Shown: piece by piece, positions 1 to 9,585 of the stretch | How the letters are laid out: each line of letters opens with the position of its first letter | Numbering within the stretch: position 1 is the first letter of the stretch | NCBI GenBank assembly: GCA_958436175.1 | Contig: CAUBJF010000002.1 | Span: 248,001-312,000, forward strand | Source: an uncultured Muribaculaceae bacterium | GTDB taxonomy: Bacteria; Bacteroidota; Bacteroidia; Bacteroidales; Muribaculaceae | Length of the DNA: 64,000 nucleotides | Reading direction: 5' to 3' | Notes under the pieces: generated by a model | What the model saw: the letters and a program-made list of their open reading frames with translations, nothing else | What the model was told of the DNA's origin: nothing | Databases searched by the model: none | Program-made: the position numbers and the translations under genes

Positions 1-54
1 AATACGTTTCTCCATGCCGGGACTGGTGCAATTCCACGCCACCGAATAGAATAG

Positions 55-1506
55 ATGGAGGCAGACAAGGAAGGCAATAGTTATAGAAGTATCCTCAAAG
101 GCACTTCGGTGCTTGGTGGGATGCAAGTCTTCCTTGTGCTTCTCAATTTGATACGAGGTAAGTTTGTCGCTTTGTTCCTTGGAGCCGACGGCATGGGCAT
201 AGCTGCTATCTTCAATTCGTCGCAGAATACCCTGCAACGCTTCTCTTCTCTCGGCCTGACCTTGGCGATTGTCAAGGATGTAGCCGAAAATAAAAAGGAT
301 GCCGACCCTCTCGGACACATCATTGCAGTCGCTAATCGTCTTGTCTTATTGACCGCTTTAGCGGGCTCAATACTAAGCATTTTTCTCTGCCAATGGCTTA
401 GCCGCATATCCTTCGGAGACGACAGCTATGCTTGGCAATTCGTACTTTTAGGTGTCAGCATCTTCTTCGCAACGGAAGGTGCTGGGAAAATGTCAGTGCT
501 TCAAGGCCTTCACAAAGTAAAAATTCTCTCCAGGGCATCCGTGACAGGTGGCATCACCGGCCTTGCGGTCGGGGTACCTCTATATTATTTCTTCGGGACA
601 CGTGGCATTGTCCCTGCAATGGCAGTATTCTCCCTGGTAATGTACGCTTTCTATTCTTTCAACGTTCGACACCTGTCCTCATCCTGGAAGAAAACTTGTT
701 TCTCATGGAGCGAGCACAAGTCCCGCGTCAAACATCTGGTAGGACTTGGCCTTATCCTGATGTCCAGCGAACTGATAGGTACATTGGCTGTATATATCCT
801 GAATATTTTCATGCGGGAATTTGGGTCACTCGAAAGCGTAGGTTTTTATCAGTCGGCAAACTCTCTCACTGCTCAGTCTTTGGGCCTGGTTTTCACAGCT
901 ATGTCCATCGATTATTTCCCGCGACTGACCAATGCAGCTCATGATAATACCAAGATGATCAGCATAGTCAACCGACAGGCTGAATTAATAGCTTTGATTA
1001 CAACTCCTTTGGCCATACTCCTGATAATTTCGGCACCCCTTGTTATACGCATTCTTCTGACGACTAAGTTCCTGCCAATAGTCCCATTGCTGAGGATTAT
1101 GGCTTTCGGTCTTACTCTCAAAGCATTGGCTTTCCCTTTAGGCTATATAGCTTTTGCGAAAGACAATAAACGTCTTTTCTTCATGCTTGAAGGTGTAATG
1201 TGCAATATCCTGACCCTTATCTTACCGGCAGCCGGTTATTATTTCTTCGGACTTACAGGAGCTGCCTGGGGTGTAGTCGCCGACAACGGAATATGTCTGA
1301 TTATTTATTACTTAGTCAACAGCAATCTATATAATTACTCATTCTCTATTAAAGCATTACGCAATTATTGCATCGCTGTCTTATTCTGCGGCGCAGCCCT
1401 CCTCGGGGCTTATGTCACTGATTTTTATATGTCTGTCAGCATAATGGTTTTAATATTTATTTCTTCATCAGCTTTCAGTATACTGAATATCAAGCGGCTC
1501 GTCTAA
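55..1506 (+). CDS. Polysaccharide/O-antigen flippase (Wzx-like)
   Basis: A 483-residue, highly hydrophobic protein with the many evenly spaced membrane helices (about 12-14) of the MVF/polysaccharide-synthesis flippases. The N-terminal pattern, a short charged tail and then a helix with 'GGMQVFLVLLNLIRGKFVA', matches Bacteroidales O-antigen translocases. Such proteins flip undecaprenyl-PP-linked glycan units across the inner membrane. The ATG directly follows a TAG at 52-54, so translation is probably coupled to an upstream gene outside the window. No glycosyltransferases follow it, so it is probably the last gene of an upstream glycan cluster. The substrate cannot be told from sequence. Confidence 0.8.
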   Translation: MEADKEGNSYRSILKGTSVLGGMQVFLVLLNLIRGKFVALFLGADGMGIAAIFNSSQNTLQRFSSLGLTLAIVKDVAENKKDADPLGHIIAVANRLVLLTALAGSILSIFLCQWLSRISFGDDSYAWQFVLLGVSIFFATEGAGKMSVLQGLHKVKILSRASVTGGITGLAVGVPLYYFFGTRGIVPAMAVFSLVMYAFYSFNVRHLSSSWKKTCFSWSEHKSRVKHLVGLGLILMSSELIGTLAVYILNIFMREFGSLESVGFYQSANSLTAQSLGLVFTAMSIDYFPRLTNAAHDNTKMISIVNRQAELIALITTPLAILLIISAPLVIRILLTTKFLPIVPLLRIMAFGLTLKALAFPLGYIAFAKDNKRLFFMLEGVMCNILTLILPAAGYYFFGLTGAAWGVVADNGICLIIYYLVNSNLYNYSFSIKALRNYCIAVLFCGAALLGAYVTDFYMSVSIMVLIFISSSAFSILNIKRLV

Positions 1507-1534
1507 ATCCCTAAGATATACCTAATAATAGGTA

Positions 1535-1566
1535 CTTGCATATATACGCCAAAATTCGGAAATTTG
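1535..1566 (+). promoter_or_regulatory. Putative feoAB promoter
   Basis: CTTG (1535-1538), a 20-bp spacer and GAAATTTG (1559-1566) approximate the Bacteroidota TTTG-N20-TAnnTTTG promoter, with one mismatch in the -33 box and two-letter deviation at the start of the -7 box. A transcript starting near 1573 would exclude the longer reading frame beginning at 1536 and agrees with the ATG at 1587. Confidence 0.4.
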
Positions 1567-1586
1567 CAATAGGAAAACGTTATGAT

Positions 1587-4061
1587 ATGAAACTATCGGA
1601 ACTAAAAACCGGCGAAACCGGCATTGTCGTTAAAGTTCACGGTCATGGAGCGTTCCGTAAACGTGTCATGGAGATGGGATTTGTCCGCGGTCATGCGGTC
1701 GAAGTTGTACTCCATGCACCCCTGAAAGACCCCATCAAATACCGCATCATGGGCTACGATGTCTCCTTGCGAGCTTCGGAAGCCGCACTCATAGAAGTCG
1801 TCGAAATAAGCGAAGAAGAAGCAGCCGTAATCGGCAAGGAAGCCTTGCTAACACCCTCGCCTTCACATATTTCAAGTGAGGCGGAAAGCAAATATCATCA
1901 TCAGCGTCATATCATCAATGTCGCTCTTATCGGCAATCCAAATTGCGGCAAGACCTCCCTCTTCAACCAGGCCTCCGGAGCTAAAGAGCATGTCGGCAAC
2001 TACAGTGGCGTGACAGTCGATGTCAAGGAAGGATTTGTCGACTTCAAAGGTTACAGAATCAATCTCTATGACCTCCCCGGGACATATTCACTTTCGTGCT
2101 ACTCACCTGAAGAACTATATGTACGACAATACCTCCGGATGAATCATCCAGATGTAATACTCAATATAGTCGATTCATCTAATCTCGAACGCAATCTTTT
2201 CCTCACTACCGAGCTTATCGACATGGACTATAGCATGGTGATAGGACTCAACATGTACGACGAGCTACGCAAAAGCGGTGCCAGCCTTGACCATGAGGCT
2301 CTTGGGGCTATGATCGGTGTCCCGATGGTACCACTCGTAAGCAAGACCGGGGAAGGCATGGAAGAGCTTCTTGATACAGTTATATCGGTATTCGAAGGGA
2401 AGAATAAGACAGTTCGTCATGTCCATGTAAATCTTGGCAGTGACCTCGAAGGAGCTATCCGTCAAATAGTGGATCAGCTCAAAGCGACTCCCGCTATCGA
2501 CAAGAACTTCTCTCCACGCTATTTTGCGATTAAACTCCTGGAGGGTGACCATGAAATAGAGGAAGCAATTCCACGAGATTCGATAGGACTGAAAGACACT
2601 TCCTCCAAAACGCCCAAGAAACATACTTGGAAAGACCATATACCGGCCGGAGCCGGCAATCCCGTCATACTTTTGAGAGACAAACTCAGAGCCCAGATCG
2701 AGAATATACGGGAGGAAGACATATCGTCGATAGTCGCCGCTGAAAAATATGGCTTCATAGCCGGCGCGTTGACAGAGACATATAAACCCGGAACGAAGAA
2801 GACAAGGAAGACCACTAAGATTCTTGATTCTCTTGCCTCAAATCAACTTCTTGGTTTCCCAATTTTCCTCCTTATAATGTTCTTCATTTTCTGGGCGACA
2901 TTCTATATCGGCCAGTACCCGATGAACTGGATTGACAATGCGGTTGCATGGCTTAGCTCGATTGTCGAGAAACTTATGAATCCAGGACCATTGAAAGACC
3001 TTATAGCCGACGGCATACTCGGAGGTGTAGGTGGAGTCATTGTCTTTCTTCCCAATATCCTGATCCTCTATTTCTGCATTTCATTCATGGAAGACTCGGG
3101 ATATATGGCCCGGGCAGCCTTCATCATGGACAAAATCATGCATAAGATAGGGCTTCACGGGAAATCGTTCATACCCTTGATAATGGGATTTGGATGCAAT
3201 GTTCCAGCCATCCTCGCCTCTCGTTCCATCGAAAGCCGTTCAAGCCGTATCATCACGATACTTATCGACCCCTTCATGAGTTGCTCTGCCCGGCTGCCCA
3301 TATATGTCTTACTCGTCGGTGCATTCTTCCCGAATCATGCAGCAATTGTCTTCATGGGGCTATACCTGACAGGCATACTCATCGCCGTCATTACGGCAAA
3401 ACTCCTTCGTCGTTTTCTTTTCCCGAAGGACGAGACTCCGTTCGTAATGGAACTGCCTCCGTACCGCATGCCGACCATGAAAGCTTCATTAAGCCATACT
3501 TGGGCAAAAGGTAAACAATATCTTAAAAAGATGGGTGGTATCATCCTGTTCGCCAGTATACTTGTGTGGGCAATGAATTACTTCCCGCTTCATAACGATA
3601 CTATAAATGAAGAAACATCGACGGCTTTAGCAGACGACTCCGCAATCGACCCAGCCAAAGACTCATACCTTGAGATGGCCGGAAAGTTCATCAACCCTGT
3701 CATGGAGCCATTAGGATTCCACTGGCGAGCATCCGTTGCCGCACTTGCAGGCGTTCCCGCAAAGGAGATTGTTGTCTCGACCCTCGGGGTGCTTTATACA
3801 AACGACGAAGCTACAAGCGAAAGCAGACTCACCCAGCGCCTCAGAGCTGACAACCCTGCTACCGGGAAACCTGATTTCACTACCGCCGAAGCTTTGGCAT
3901 TCCTGGTCTTCATTCTCTTGTACTGTCCCTGCATAGCGACAATAACAGCTATCGTCAAAGAAACACATTCATGGCGCTACGGAGCTTTCAGTATAGTCTA
4001 TAATACTGCAGTTGCCTGGTTGTTATCTTTTGTGGTATACAGGATAGCCTTGATTTGCTGA
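1587..4061 (+). CDS. feoB: FeoA-FeoB fusion, ferrous iron transporter
   Basis: An 824-residue inner-membrane Fe(II) transporter in which FeoA is fused in front of FeoB. Residues 1-75 form the FeoA SH3-like domain (MKLSELKTGE..., RVMEMGF). Residues from about 110 form the G domain: G1 GNPNCGKT at 116-123, G3 DLPG at 162-165, G4 NMYD at 222-225. The rest is the FeoB membrane region with the Gate motif GFGCNVPA and the second motif SCSARLPIY. The start at 1587 is preferred because it begins the FeoA domain, has AGGAAA 11 bases upstream, and lies after the predicted transcription start. Fusion is common in Bacteroidota. No Fur box was identified. Confidence 0.95.
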   Translation: MKLSELKTGETGIVVKVHGHGAFRKRVMEMGFVRGHAVEVVLHAPLKDPIKYRIMGYDVSLRASEAALIEVVEISEEEAAVIGKEALLTPSPSHISSEAESKYHHQRHIINVALIGNPNCGKTSLFNQASGAKEHVGNYSGVTVDVKEGFVDFKGYRINLYDLPGTYSLSCYSPEELYVRQYLRMNHPDVILNIVDSSNLERNLFLTTELIDMDYSMVIGLNMYDELRKSGASLDHEALGAMIGVPMVPLVSKTGEGMEELLDTVISVFEGKNKTVRHVHVNLGSDLEGAIRQIVDQLKATPAIDKNFSPRYFAIKLLEGDHEIEEAIPRDSIGLKDTSSKTPKKHTWKDHIPAGAGNPVILLRDKLRAQIENIREEDISSIVAAEKYGFIAGALTETYKPGTKKTRKTTKILDSLASNQLLGFPIFLLIMFFIFWATFYIGQYPMNWIDNAVAWLSSIVEKLMNPGPLKDLIADGILGGVGGVIVFLPNILILYFCISFMEDSGYMARAAFIMDKIMHKIGLHGKSFIPLIMGFGCNVPAILASRSIESRSSRIITILIDPFMSCSARLPIYVLLVGAFFPNHAAIVFMGLYLTGILIAVITAKLLRRFLFPKDETPFVMELPPYRMPTMKASLSHTWAKGKQYLKKMGGIILFASILVWAMNYFPLHNDTINEETSTALADDSAIDPAKDSYLEMAGKFINPVMEPLGFHWRASVAALAGVPAKEIVVSTLGVLYTNDEATSESRLTQRLRADNPATGKPDFTTAEALAFLVFILLYCPCIATITAIVKETHSWRYGAFSIVYNTAVAWLLSFVVYRIALIC

Positions 4062-4087
4062 CACATTGCGTTAAAAATGATGAATTT

Positions 4088-4119
4088 CTTGTCTTTGTGA
4101 AAGGCAAGCGGTAATTTTG
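4088..4119 (+). promoter_or_regulatory. Putative nhaC promoter
   Basis: CTTG (4088-4091), a 20-bp spacer and TAATTTTG (4112-4119), a full match to TAnnTTTG. A start near 4125 gives a leader of about 34 bases before the TTG start codon. This suggests nhaC is transcribed separately from feoB. Confidence 0.5.
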
Positions 4120-4158
4120 TAACCGTTTCCAATACATAACGCATTTCATAGTACAACA

Positions 4159-5646
4159 TTGGGTATTCCAACTTTAAAGAACAGCACAACTGCGGCACCC
4201 GGTTTTCTTGTCTCAGCCGCCCCGATTATCCTCCTCCTTGTATTCCTGAGCTGTGTCGTGATATTTATCGGCGCAGATGCCATCTCGACACTCAGCCCCT
4301 GGGCCCTCCTTGGTGCCTCGGCTCTTTCAGCAATCCTTGCTGCTTTCACTGGCTCATTATGCCGGCGAAGAATGACTGTAGGTTTCCGCCGCAGCGCACA
4401 GCAGATACTTCCTGCCGTTCCTATGCTTGTATTCATCGCCATGGTTTCTACTACATGGATGCTAAGCGGAGTTGTTCCAACGCTAATAGACCTTGGCCTT
4501 AAAATACTACATCCAAGCTATTTTCTCGTAACAAGTTGCGCCGTATGTGCCGTCATCTCAGTCCTGACGGGCAGCTCCTGGAGCACGATAGCAACTATCG
4601 GTGTCGCGTTTATGGGCATCGGTAACGTACTTGGTCTTCATCCTGGCTGGGTAGCGGGCGCCATCATTTCCGGTGCATATTTCGGTGACAAAGTTTCACC
4701 TTTGAGCGATACAACTGTTGTAGCCTCGTCCGCTTGCGGTGTAGACTTGTTCAATCACATACGTTATCTCATGATTACGGCCATTCCAGCTATGGGTACC
4801 GCTTTGCTCGTGTTTGCGATAGCAGGAATCTGTTATTCGCCCGAAGCAGCAATCGGTTCGGACTCGATACGCGGAAATCTCGAAGCTCATTTTAATATAA
4901 GCACTTGGACTCTTCTTATCCCGGCTATTACACTGACTCTGATAGCCTGCCGTGTCAATACACTCCTGACCCTCTTCCTGAGCTCCATTCTTGGCCTTAT
5001 CGGCATCTTTGTTTTCCAGCCTGGCATTGTAGAAATGTTATCCTCAGGCCCTACAGAAATTACAGATTATATGGCCATGAGTGCGAAACTTCTCTGGACT
5101 GATACACTTTTCAATACGGGAAACTCCACATTCGACGACCTTGTCAGCACTTCCGGTATCACAGGTATGCTTCCTACTATTGCGCTCGTTCTCTCTGCCA
5201 TGACGTTCGGCACCGCTATGATCGGAACAGGAATGCTTTCATCTGTAACAGCCACAGTAACCAGGAGTCTCAAAAACCGCTTCTCTATCGTAGGTTCTAC
5301 AGTTGCCAGCGGATTGTTCATCAACAGCTGTACAGCCGACCAGTATCTTTCGCTTATCATCGGCGGTAATATGTTCCGCAACCTTTATCGCCGCTTCGGC
5401 CTTGAAGCGCGACTCCTCAGCCGAACTCTAGAGGACTCCGTGTCCGTGACTTCAGTGCTCATCCCATGGAACTCTTGCGGTGTCACACAGTCGACTGTTT
5501 TAGGTGTCAGCACACTTACCTACCTACCCTTCTGTGTTTTCAATTATCTCTCACCCATCATGTCGCTCATTATGGCTCTTACAGGTTTCAAAATCAAACA
5601 GAAAGCTGTAAAAATGGCTCAAAACATGCGCACTGCACGAGCTTGA
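4159..5646 (+). CDS. nhaC: Na+/H+ antiporter, NhaC family
   Basis: A 495-residue polytopic inner-membrane protein that matches the NhaC family through its whole length, including the conserved GSSWSTIATIG segment and the SGAYFGDKVSPLSDTT motif near residues 172-190. It exports Na+ in exchange for protons. The start is TTG: a stop at 4120-4122 closes the frame, no ATG lies between that stop and this codon, and the next Met is about 75 residues in, inside the fold. Na+ extrusion fits the Na+-pumping Nqr complex in the same window. It converges on the PAP2 gene with only 5 bases between stops and no visible terminator. Confidence 0.9.
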   Translation: MGIPTLKNSTTAAPGFLVSAAPIILLLVFLSCVVIFIGADAISTLSPWALLGASALSAILAAFTGSLCRRRMTVGFRRSAQQILPAVPMLVFIAMVSTTWMLSGVVPTLIDLGLKILHPSYFLVTSCAVCAVISVLTGSSWSTIATIGVAFMGIGNVLGLHPGWVAGAIISGAYFGDKVSPLSDTTVVASSACGVDLFNHIRYLMITAIPAMGTALLVFAIAGICYSPEAAIGSDSIRGNLEAHFNISTWTLLIPAITLTLIACRVNTLLTLFLSSILGLIGIFVFQPGIVEMLSSGPTEITDYMAMSAKLLWTDTLFNTGNSTFDDLVSTSGITGMLPTIALVLSAMTFGTAMIGTGMLSSVTATVTRSLKNRFSIVGSTVASGLFINSCTADQYLSLIIGGNMFRNLYRRFGLEARLLSRTLEDSVSVTSVLIPWNSCGVTQSTVLGVSTLTYLPFCVFNYLSPIMSLIMALTGFKIKQKAVKMAQNMRTARA

Positions 5647-5651
5647 GAGTA

Positions 5652-6596
5652 CTAAAAATATGCTACAGACGCCACCGAGACAGTGAGTCCTGCTATCGGC
5701 CTGTCGATAACAGTCAAAGCACCTCCCACACCCAGATTCAATCCAAATTTTGGAGTTATTCTCCAAGCGAAATCGCCTCGAAGGGCACTATCAAAGCCCC
5801 ATATGCAATATTCTAAGTCTTTTGTAGTCAACATTCTTATTGTCCCGACCTTAACGGAAGGCCTGAATGCAAGAGATTTGGGACACAAGGGAAAGGACAT
5901 CTCCCATCCGGCCAAGAGGCCGATACCATCCAGTGAGCTGATTTCTTTTGCTTTGACATGGACAGGCGTTGACATGACTCTTGCAGAGAAGCCAATACCG
6001 CCTTTCCCTTCTAACACAGGCACGGATACATCAATTGAAGTCGAAAAACCTGCACATGTCTCCATCCCGTTCCAACGACCGAGCCAGTATAACGCCTCCG
6101 TGCGTACGGCCATCGACAGGCCGTAACGATTTTCGACTTTTGGCAAAGCCATCACACTGCCACGACTGAAGATTTTTCTTGTCAGGAAGTAGGCAAGTTC
6201 AGTCGAGGCTATGCCTATCGAGGCTCCGGCTATGACATCGGAAGCATAATGATGATGCGACATCACACGCTGCATGCCAACTGAAGAAGCGGCGAGCTGA
6301 GCCCCAAGGCTCCAAAAAGGAGATTCGCGATATAGCTCGTTCGAAAAGACTGTCGAAACAGTAAAAGCCCATGACGCATGGCGAGAAGGAAAGGAAGTGT
6401 TCCCGACACCGTTCGGACGCATCTCGTGGACGCTATGTTTCAAAGCTTCGGTTACAGCAGCATTGATGCCCAAAGATATAGCCGCTCCAACACCAGTTTC
6501 GACTTTGGGCCGGACGGAGTCTACGTGTTCCGCTCTGCCGAAAGCCGAAACTGCCGACAGGAAAATAATAATAGCAAAGAGAGAATTTCTAATCAC
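5652..6596 (-). CDS. PAP2-family phosphatase with C-terminal barrel-like domain
   Basis: A 314-residue exported protein with a signal peptide of about 20 residues. The phosphatase motifs are K53-x6-RP, SFPSRHAS at 68-75 and R110-x5-H116-x3-D120, i.e. the acid phosphatase/lipid phosphatase signature. The second motif reads PSRH where PSGH is usual. Residues from about 145 on are beta-strand-like (alternating aromatic/hydrophobic), suggesting an outer-membrane-associated tail. The start is GTG at 6596, overlapping the stop of the GH3 gene by 4 bases, so it is the last gene of that operon. Substrate is unknown; lipid A, undecaprenyl-PP or other lipid phosphates are possible. Confidence 0.8.
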   Translation of the reverse strand: MIRNSLFAIIIFLSAVSAFGRAEHVDSVRPKVETGVGAAISLGINAAVTEALKHSVHEMRPNGVGNTSFPSRHASWAFTVSTVFSNELYRESPFWSLGAQLAASSVGMQRVMSHHHYASDVIAGASIGIASTELAYFLTRKIFSRGSVMALPKVENRYGLSMAVRTEALYWLGRWNGMETCAGFSTSIDVSVPVLEGKGGIGFSARVMSTPVHVKAKEISSLDGIGLLAGWEMSFPLCPKSLAFRPSVKVGTIRMLTTKDLEYCIWGFDSALRGDFAWRITPKFGLNLGVGGALTVIDRPIAGLTVSVASVAYF

Positions 6597-9577
6597 TTTT
6601 CAAGGGATTTATATACTTGCCGGAAAAGGTTAGGACGCAAATCCAGTCGATTGAAAACAGGGGTATCACGAGTAGGGTCCACACGGTTTGTAAGAAAGAT
6701 GAAAATAAGTTCTTCTTTAGGGTCAACCCAAAAGACTGTCCCTGTAAAACCTAAGTGCCCAAAAACTTCCGGAGATGCTTCCTCGCATGTAGGGGAATTG
6801 TCCGGATCTTCATAGTTTGGCTTATCAAAGCCAAGGCCCCGGCGACATGTGGGACTTTTTGCTGTTGTAAATAGCTTAACTGTCTCCGGGCTCAAGACTC
6901 TTTTACCACCATATGTGCCACCATTAAGCCACATCTGACATATCTTGGCGAGGTCATCAGCAGTCGAAAAGAGACCGGCATTACCCTGCACGCCTCCGGA
7001 GAAATTGGCAAGCTCATCATGAACATATCCGTGCATCTTGGATTTACGCAGAAATGTGTCATTTTCTGTAGCGGCTATCTCCTTAAGGCTGAACTTTTCT
7101 AAGGGACGATATGTCGTACGGAACGCTCCCAGCGGTTCGAAAATAGTCTCGTATACGAATTCATTATGTGCCTTCCCGGTCTTACGCTGCTCTATGTCCA
7201 TCAGGAGACAGAAATTGAGGCAGGAATAATTATAGCTTTTTGTTGAACGTAATGGTGCGTTGTAGATTCGATGCATGATAGTATCGTAAGTCTCGCTTCC
7301 GGTAAAGATGCCTTTGGATGCCTCTATAGGAAATTTTGTTGTAGCAGTCTTCGAGACAATATCCTTACGCATACGTGCGTCCCGATTGCCATATGCCCTT
7401 TTCTGTATTTTGATGGGATGCGCGGCATCCCTACGAGCTGTTATAAGCTTGCCGGTATAGGACTCAGGGTCGATCATTACATCGTACATATTGAGTCCTG
7501 CAGGCATACCCGTTTCATGATAAAGAAGTTCGCGAACGCTAATCTCTTTTTTTGCGGAATCGTTAATTTCAGGTATCAAAGCTCCAAGCTTCTCATCAAG
7601 CTTTAACAAACCAAGGTCGTATGCTTTCATGATACCGGGAAGCGTTCCTGTAGCTTTAGAAACAGAAGCGAGATCATAGAGAGTGTATGAGTCGACTGCC
7701 GGAGATCCTTCCGTTACAGAAGTTTTGCCGAAAGACTTATTATAGACGATGTTGCCATGACGTGCTACCAAAAGCTGGCAACCAGGCATGGCTTTTAGCG
7801 AAATCGCGTTTTTCAATATCGTGTCAAGACTGTCTGTGAGTGAAGCCTTCATCCCTTCAGCGGCAGGAGTCGAGAAACCCAGTCTCGTCTTAGGATAAGT
7901 GAATCCAGCTCCAAGAGGGGCAATACCTTTAAGGGATACCGGAAGCTTACCCCCGACATTAATGCCGGCAAAAAGTGCATCCGCAGCACTGATACGGGCA
8001 TCAGGTATGTCGTCATAAGCCATAACGAGACCTTTGAGAGCCGGAATACTTGCACGGAACTTAGCCATCTTATAAGGATTCATCATGAAAACGGCGACCA
8101 CAGGCTTGGGCCCTCCGACAAGCTGTGAAAGCGCATTACGGGCTGCCTGGTCATCCTTAAAAATACAGGCGACTACCACATCCGAGCTCTCAATTTTGCT
8201 CAATGATGCAGCCGAGAAGCTTTCACCTATAGTGAAGTATTTCTTCACATCGGCATAATGGGTCATTGTCTCTGTGAACCCATTGTCTGAATTTGCGCCA
8301 ATACTGACAACAGAAAAAGAACGCATCTTATCGAACGTGAAAGGCAAAATAGCACCATCATTTTTAACTACGGTAATCGAAGCATCAGTCAGTTTCTTGA
8401 TGAGAGCCTTAGTCAACGGACTGTTAAGTTCTTTCTCGAGTGCTTTGTAGTCAGAGCCTACTTTTCCGGGATTTGATAATCCGAGAAGATATTTATATTT
8501 AAGAATTCGTTTGCAACGGTCTTCAATTATGGATTTCTTTATTGTCCCGTCAGAGAGACCTGCCATGATAGCGCTGATATCAGACTTCGGATTGACGGGA
8601 CTCAGCAGTACGTCGGCACCGGCAAGCATAGCTGCTACAGAAGTATTGCGGCCTTTCGGATCCACACAACCTTTCATGCCTATCGCATCGGTGTAGATAA
8701 GCCCTTCGAATCCCATTTCATTACGCAGGATTCCACTTGTAATCTTTGAGGAAAGAGAAGCCGGGGCACCACTTGCATCAAGCGAAGGAACATCAATATG
8801 ACCTACGAGCACACCGGAGGCTCCGGCATCTATGAATTGTCGGAAAGGTACAAAATCCACACTTTCGAGCTGTTGGCGGGAATGACTAACTGTCGGGAGT
8901 GATTTGTGAGAATCGACACTGGTATCGCCGTGCCCCGGGAAATGTTTGGCAACGGCCTGAACACCGCCATCCTCAAGCCCAAGAGAATATGCGACCACAG
9001 CCTGAGCGACGCGTCCGGGGTCTTCTCCAAAAGAACGGTACCCTATCACGGGGTTCGACGGGTTTGTATTCACATCGGCGACAGGTGCAAAATTCACCTC
9101 TATACCCATCAGACGACATTCCCGAGCCATTTCTTTTCCATATTCATAGAGAAGCTTATAGTCGGTTATAGCTCCAAGAGCCATATTCTGAGGAAAACGA
9201 GGTGTCTTCTTCACGCGCATAGACAAACCCCACTCACCATCGAGTGTGATTATAACAGGGACTTTAGCTGCTTCCTGAGCCCAATCGGTCATTGCGGCAT
9301 AATCGGCGATAGTCCCGGCCGTATACAACAGACCTCCTACACCATCTTTGCCAACAAGATTCTGCACGGCCTCCTTGGATTTCAAGGTCGTTCCCGGGAC
9401 GATTTTAGGAAATACCAACTGTGCGACACGCTGTCTGTCCGAGAGAGTATTATAAACCGAATCAGCCCAGAGCTCGGCCTCTTTCTCACAGTTTTTCTCT
9501 AAATTAGGACTTATGGCATGCAGGGAAAAAGCATAGCACAGGACAATGAACGATGTAATATATTTAGTCAGTTTCAT
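6593..9577 (-). CDS. GH3 beta-N-acetylglucosaminidase fused to class C beta-lactamase-fold domain
   Basis: A 994-residue exported chimera. Signal peptide about 1-21. Residues 35-370 are GH3 of the NagZ type: DGEWG 113-117, the NagZ loop KHFPGHGDT 211-219 with H224, and nucleophile D297 in YTDAIGM. A GH3 C-terminal alpha/beta domain follows to about 570. Residues 580-994 are a serine hydrolase of the beta-lactamase/esterase fold: S638-x-x-K641 in DLASVSK, LLYHETGMP at 685-693, and a C-terminal GHLGFTGT. The likely job is peptidoglycan fragment trimming in the periplasm plus peptide or ester hydrolysis. The ATG at 9577 begins the signal peptide; a frame-open ATG 8 codons upstream would overlap the previous stop and adds nothing. 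Confidence 0.93.
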   Translation of the reverse strand: MKLTKYITSFIVLCYAFSLHAISPNLEKNCEKEAELWADSVYNTLSDRQRVAQLVFPKIVPGTTLKSKEAVQNLVGKDGVGGLLYTAGTIADYAAMTDWAQEAAKVPVIITLDGEWGLSMRVKKTPRFPQNMALGAITDYKLLYEYGKEMARECRLMGIEVNFAPVADVNTNPSNPVIGYRSFGEDPGRVAQAVVAYSLGLEDGGVQAVAKHFPGHGDTSVDSHKSLPTVSHSRQQLESVDFVPFRQFIDAGASGVLVGHIDVPSLDASGAPASLSSKITSGILRNEMGFEGLIYTDAIGMKGCVDPKGRNTSVAAMLAGADVLLSPVNPKSDISAIMAGLSDGTIKKSIIEDRCKRILKYKYLLGLSNPGKVGSDYKALEKELNSPLTKALIKKLTDASITVVKNDGAILPFTFDKMRSFSVVSIGANSDNGFTETMTHYADVKKYFTIGESFSAASLSKIESSDVVVACIFKDDQAARNALSQLVGGPKPVVAVFMMNPYKMAKFRASIPALKGLVMAYDDIPDARISAADALFAGINVGGKLPVSLKGIAPLGAGFTYPKTRLGFSTPAAEGMKASLTDSLDTILKNAISLKAMPGCQLLVARHGNIVYNKSFGKTSVTEGSPAVDSYTLYDLASVSKATGTLPGIMKAYDLGLLKLDEKLGALIPEINDSAKKEISVRELLYHETGMPAGLNMYDVMIDPESYTGKLITARRDAAHPIKIQKRAYGNRDARMRKDIVSKTATTKFPIEASKGIFTGSETYDTIMHRIYNAPLRSTKSYNYSCLNFCLLMDIEQRKTGKAHNEFVYETIFEPLGAFRTTYRPLEKFSLKEIAATENDTFLRKSKMHGYVHDELANFSGGVQGNAGLFSTADDLAKICQMWLNGGTYGGKRVLSPETVKLFTTAKSPTCRRGLGFDKPNYEDPDNSPTCEEASPEVFGHLGFTGTVFWVDPKEELIFIFLTNRVDPTRDTPVFNRLDLRPNLFRQVYKSLEK

Positions 9578-9585
9578 ATTTATAT

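Noticed and set aside
1..54. 3' end of an upstream gene
   Set aside because: Two frames end in TAG within this stretch and 15-17 codons are too few to choose a frame or family.
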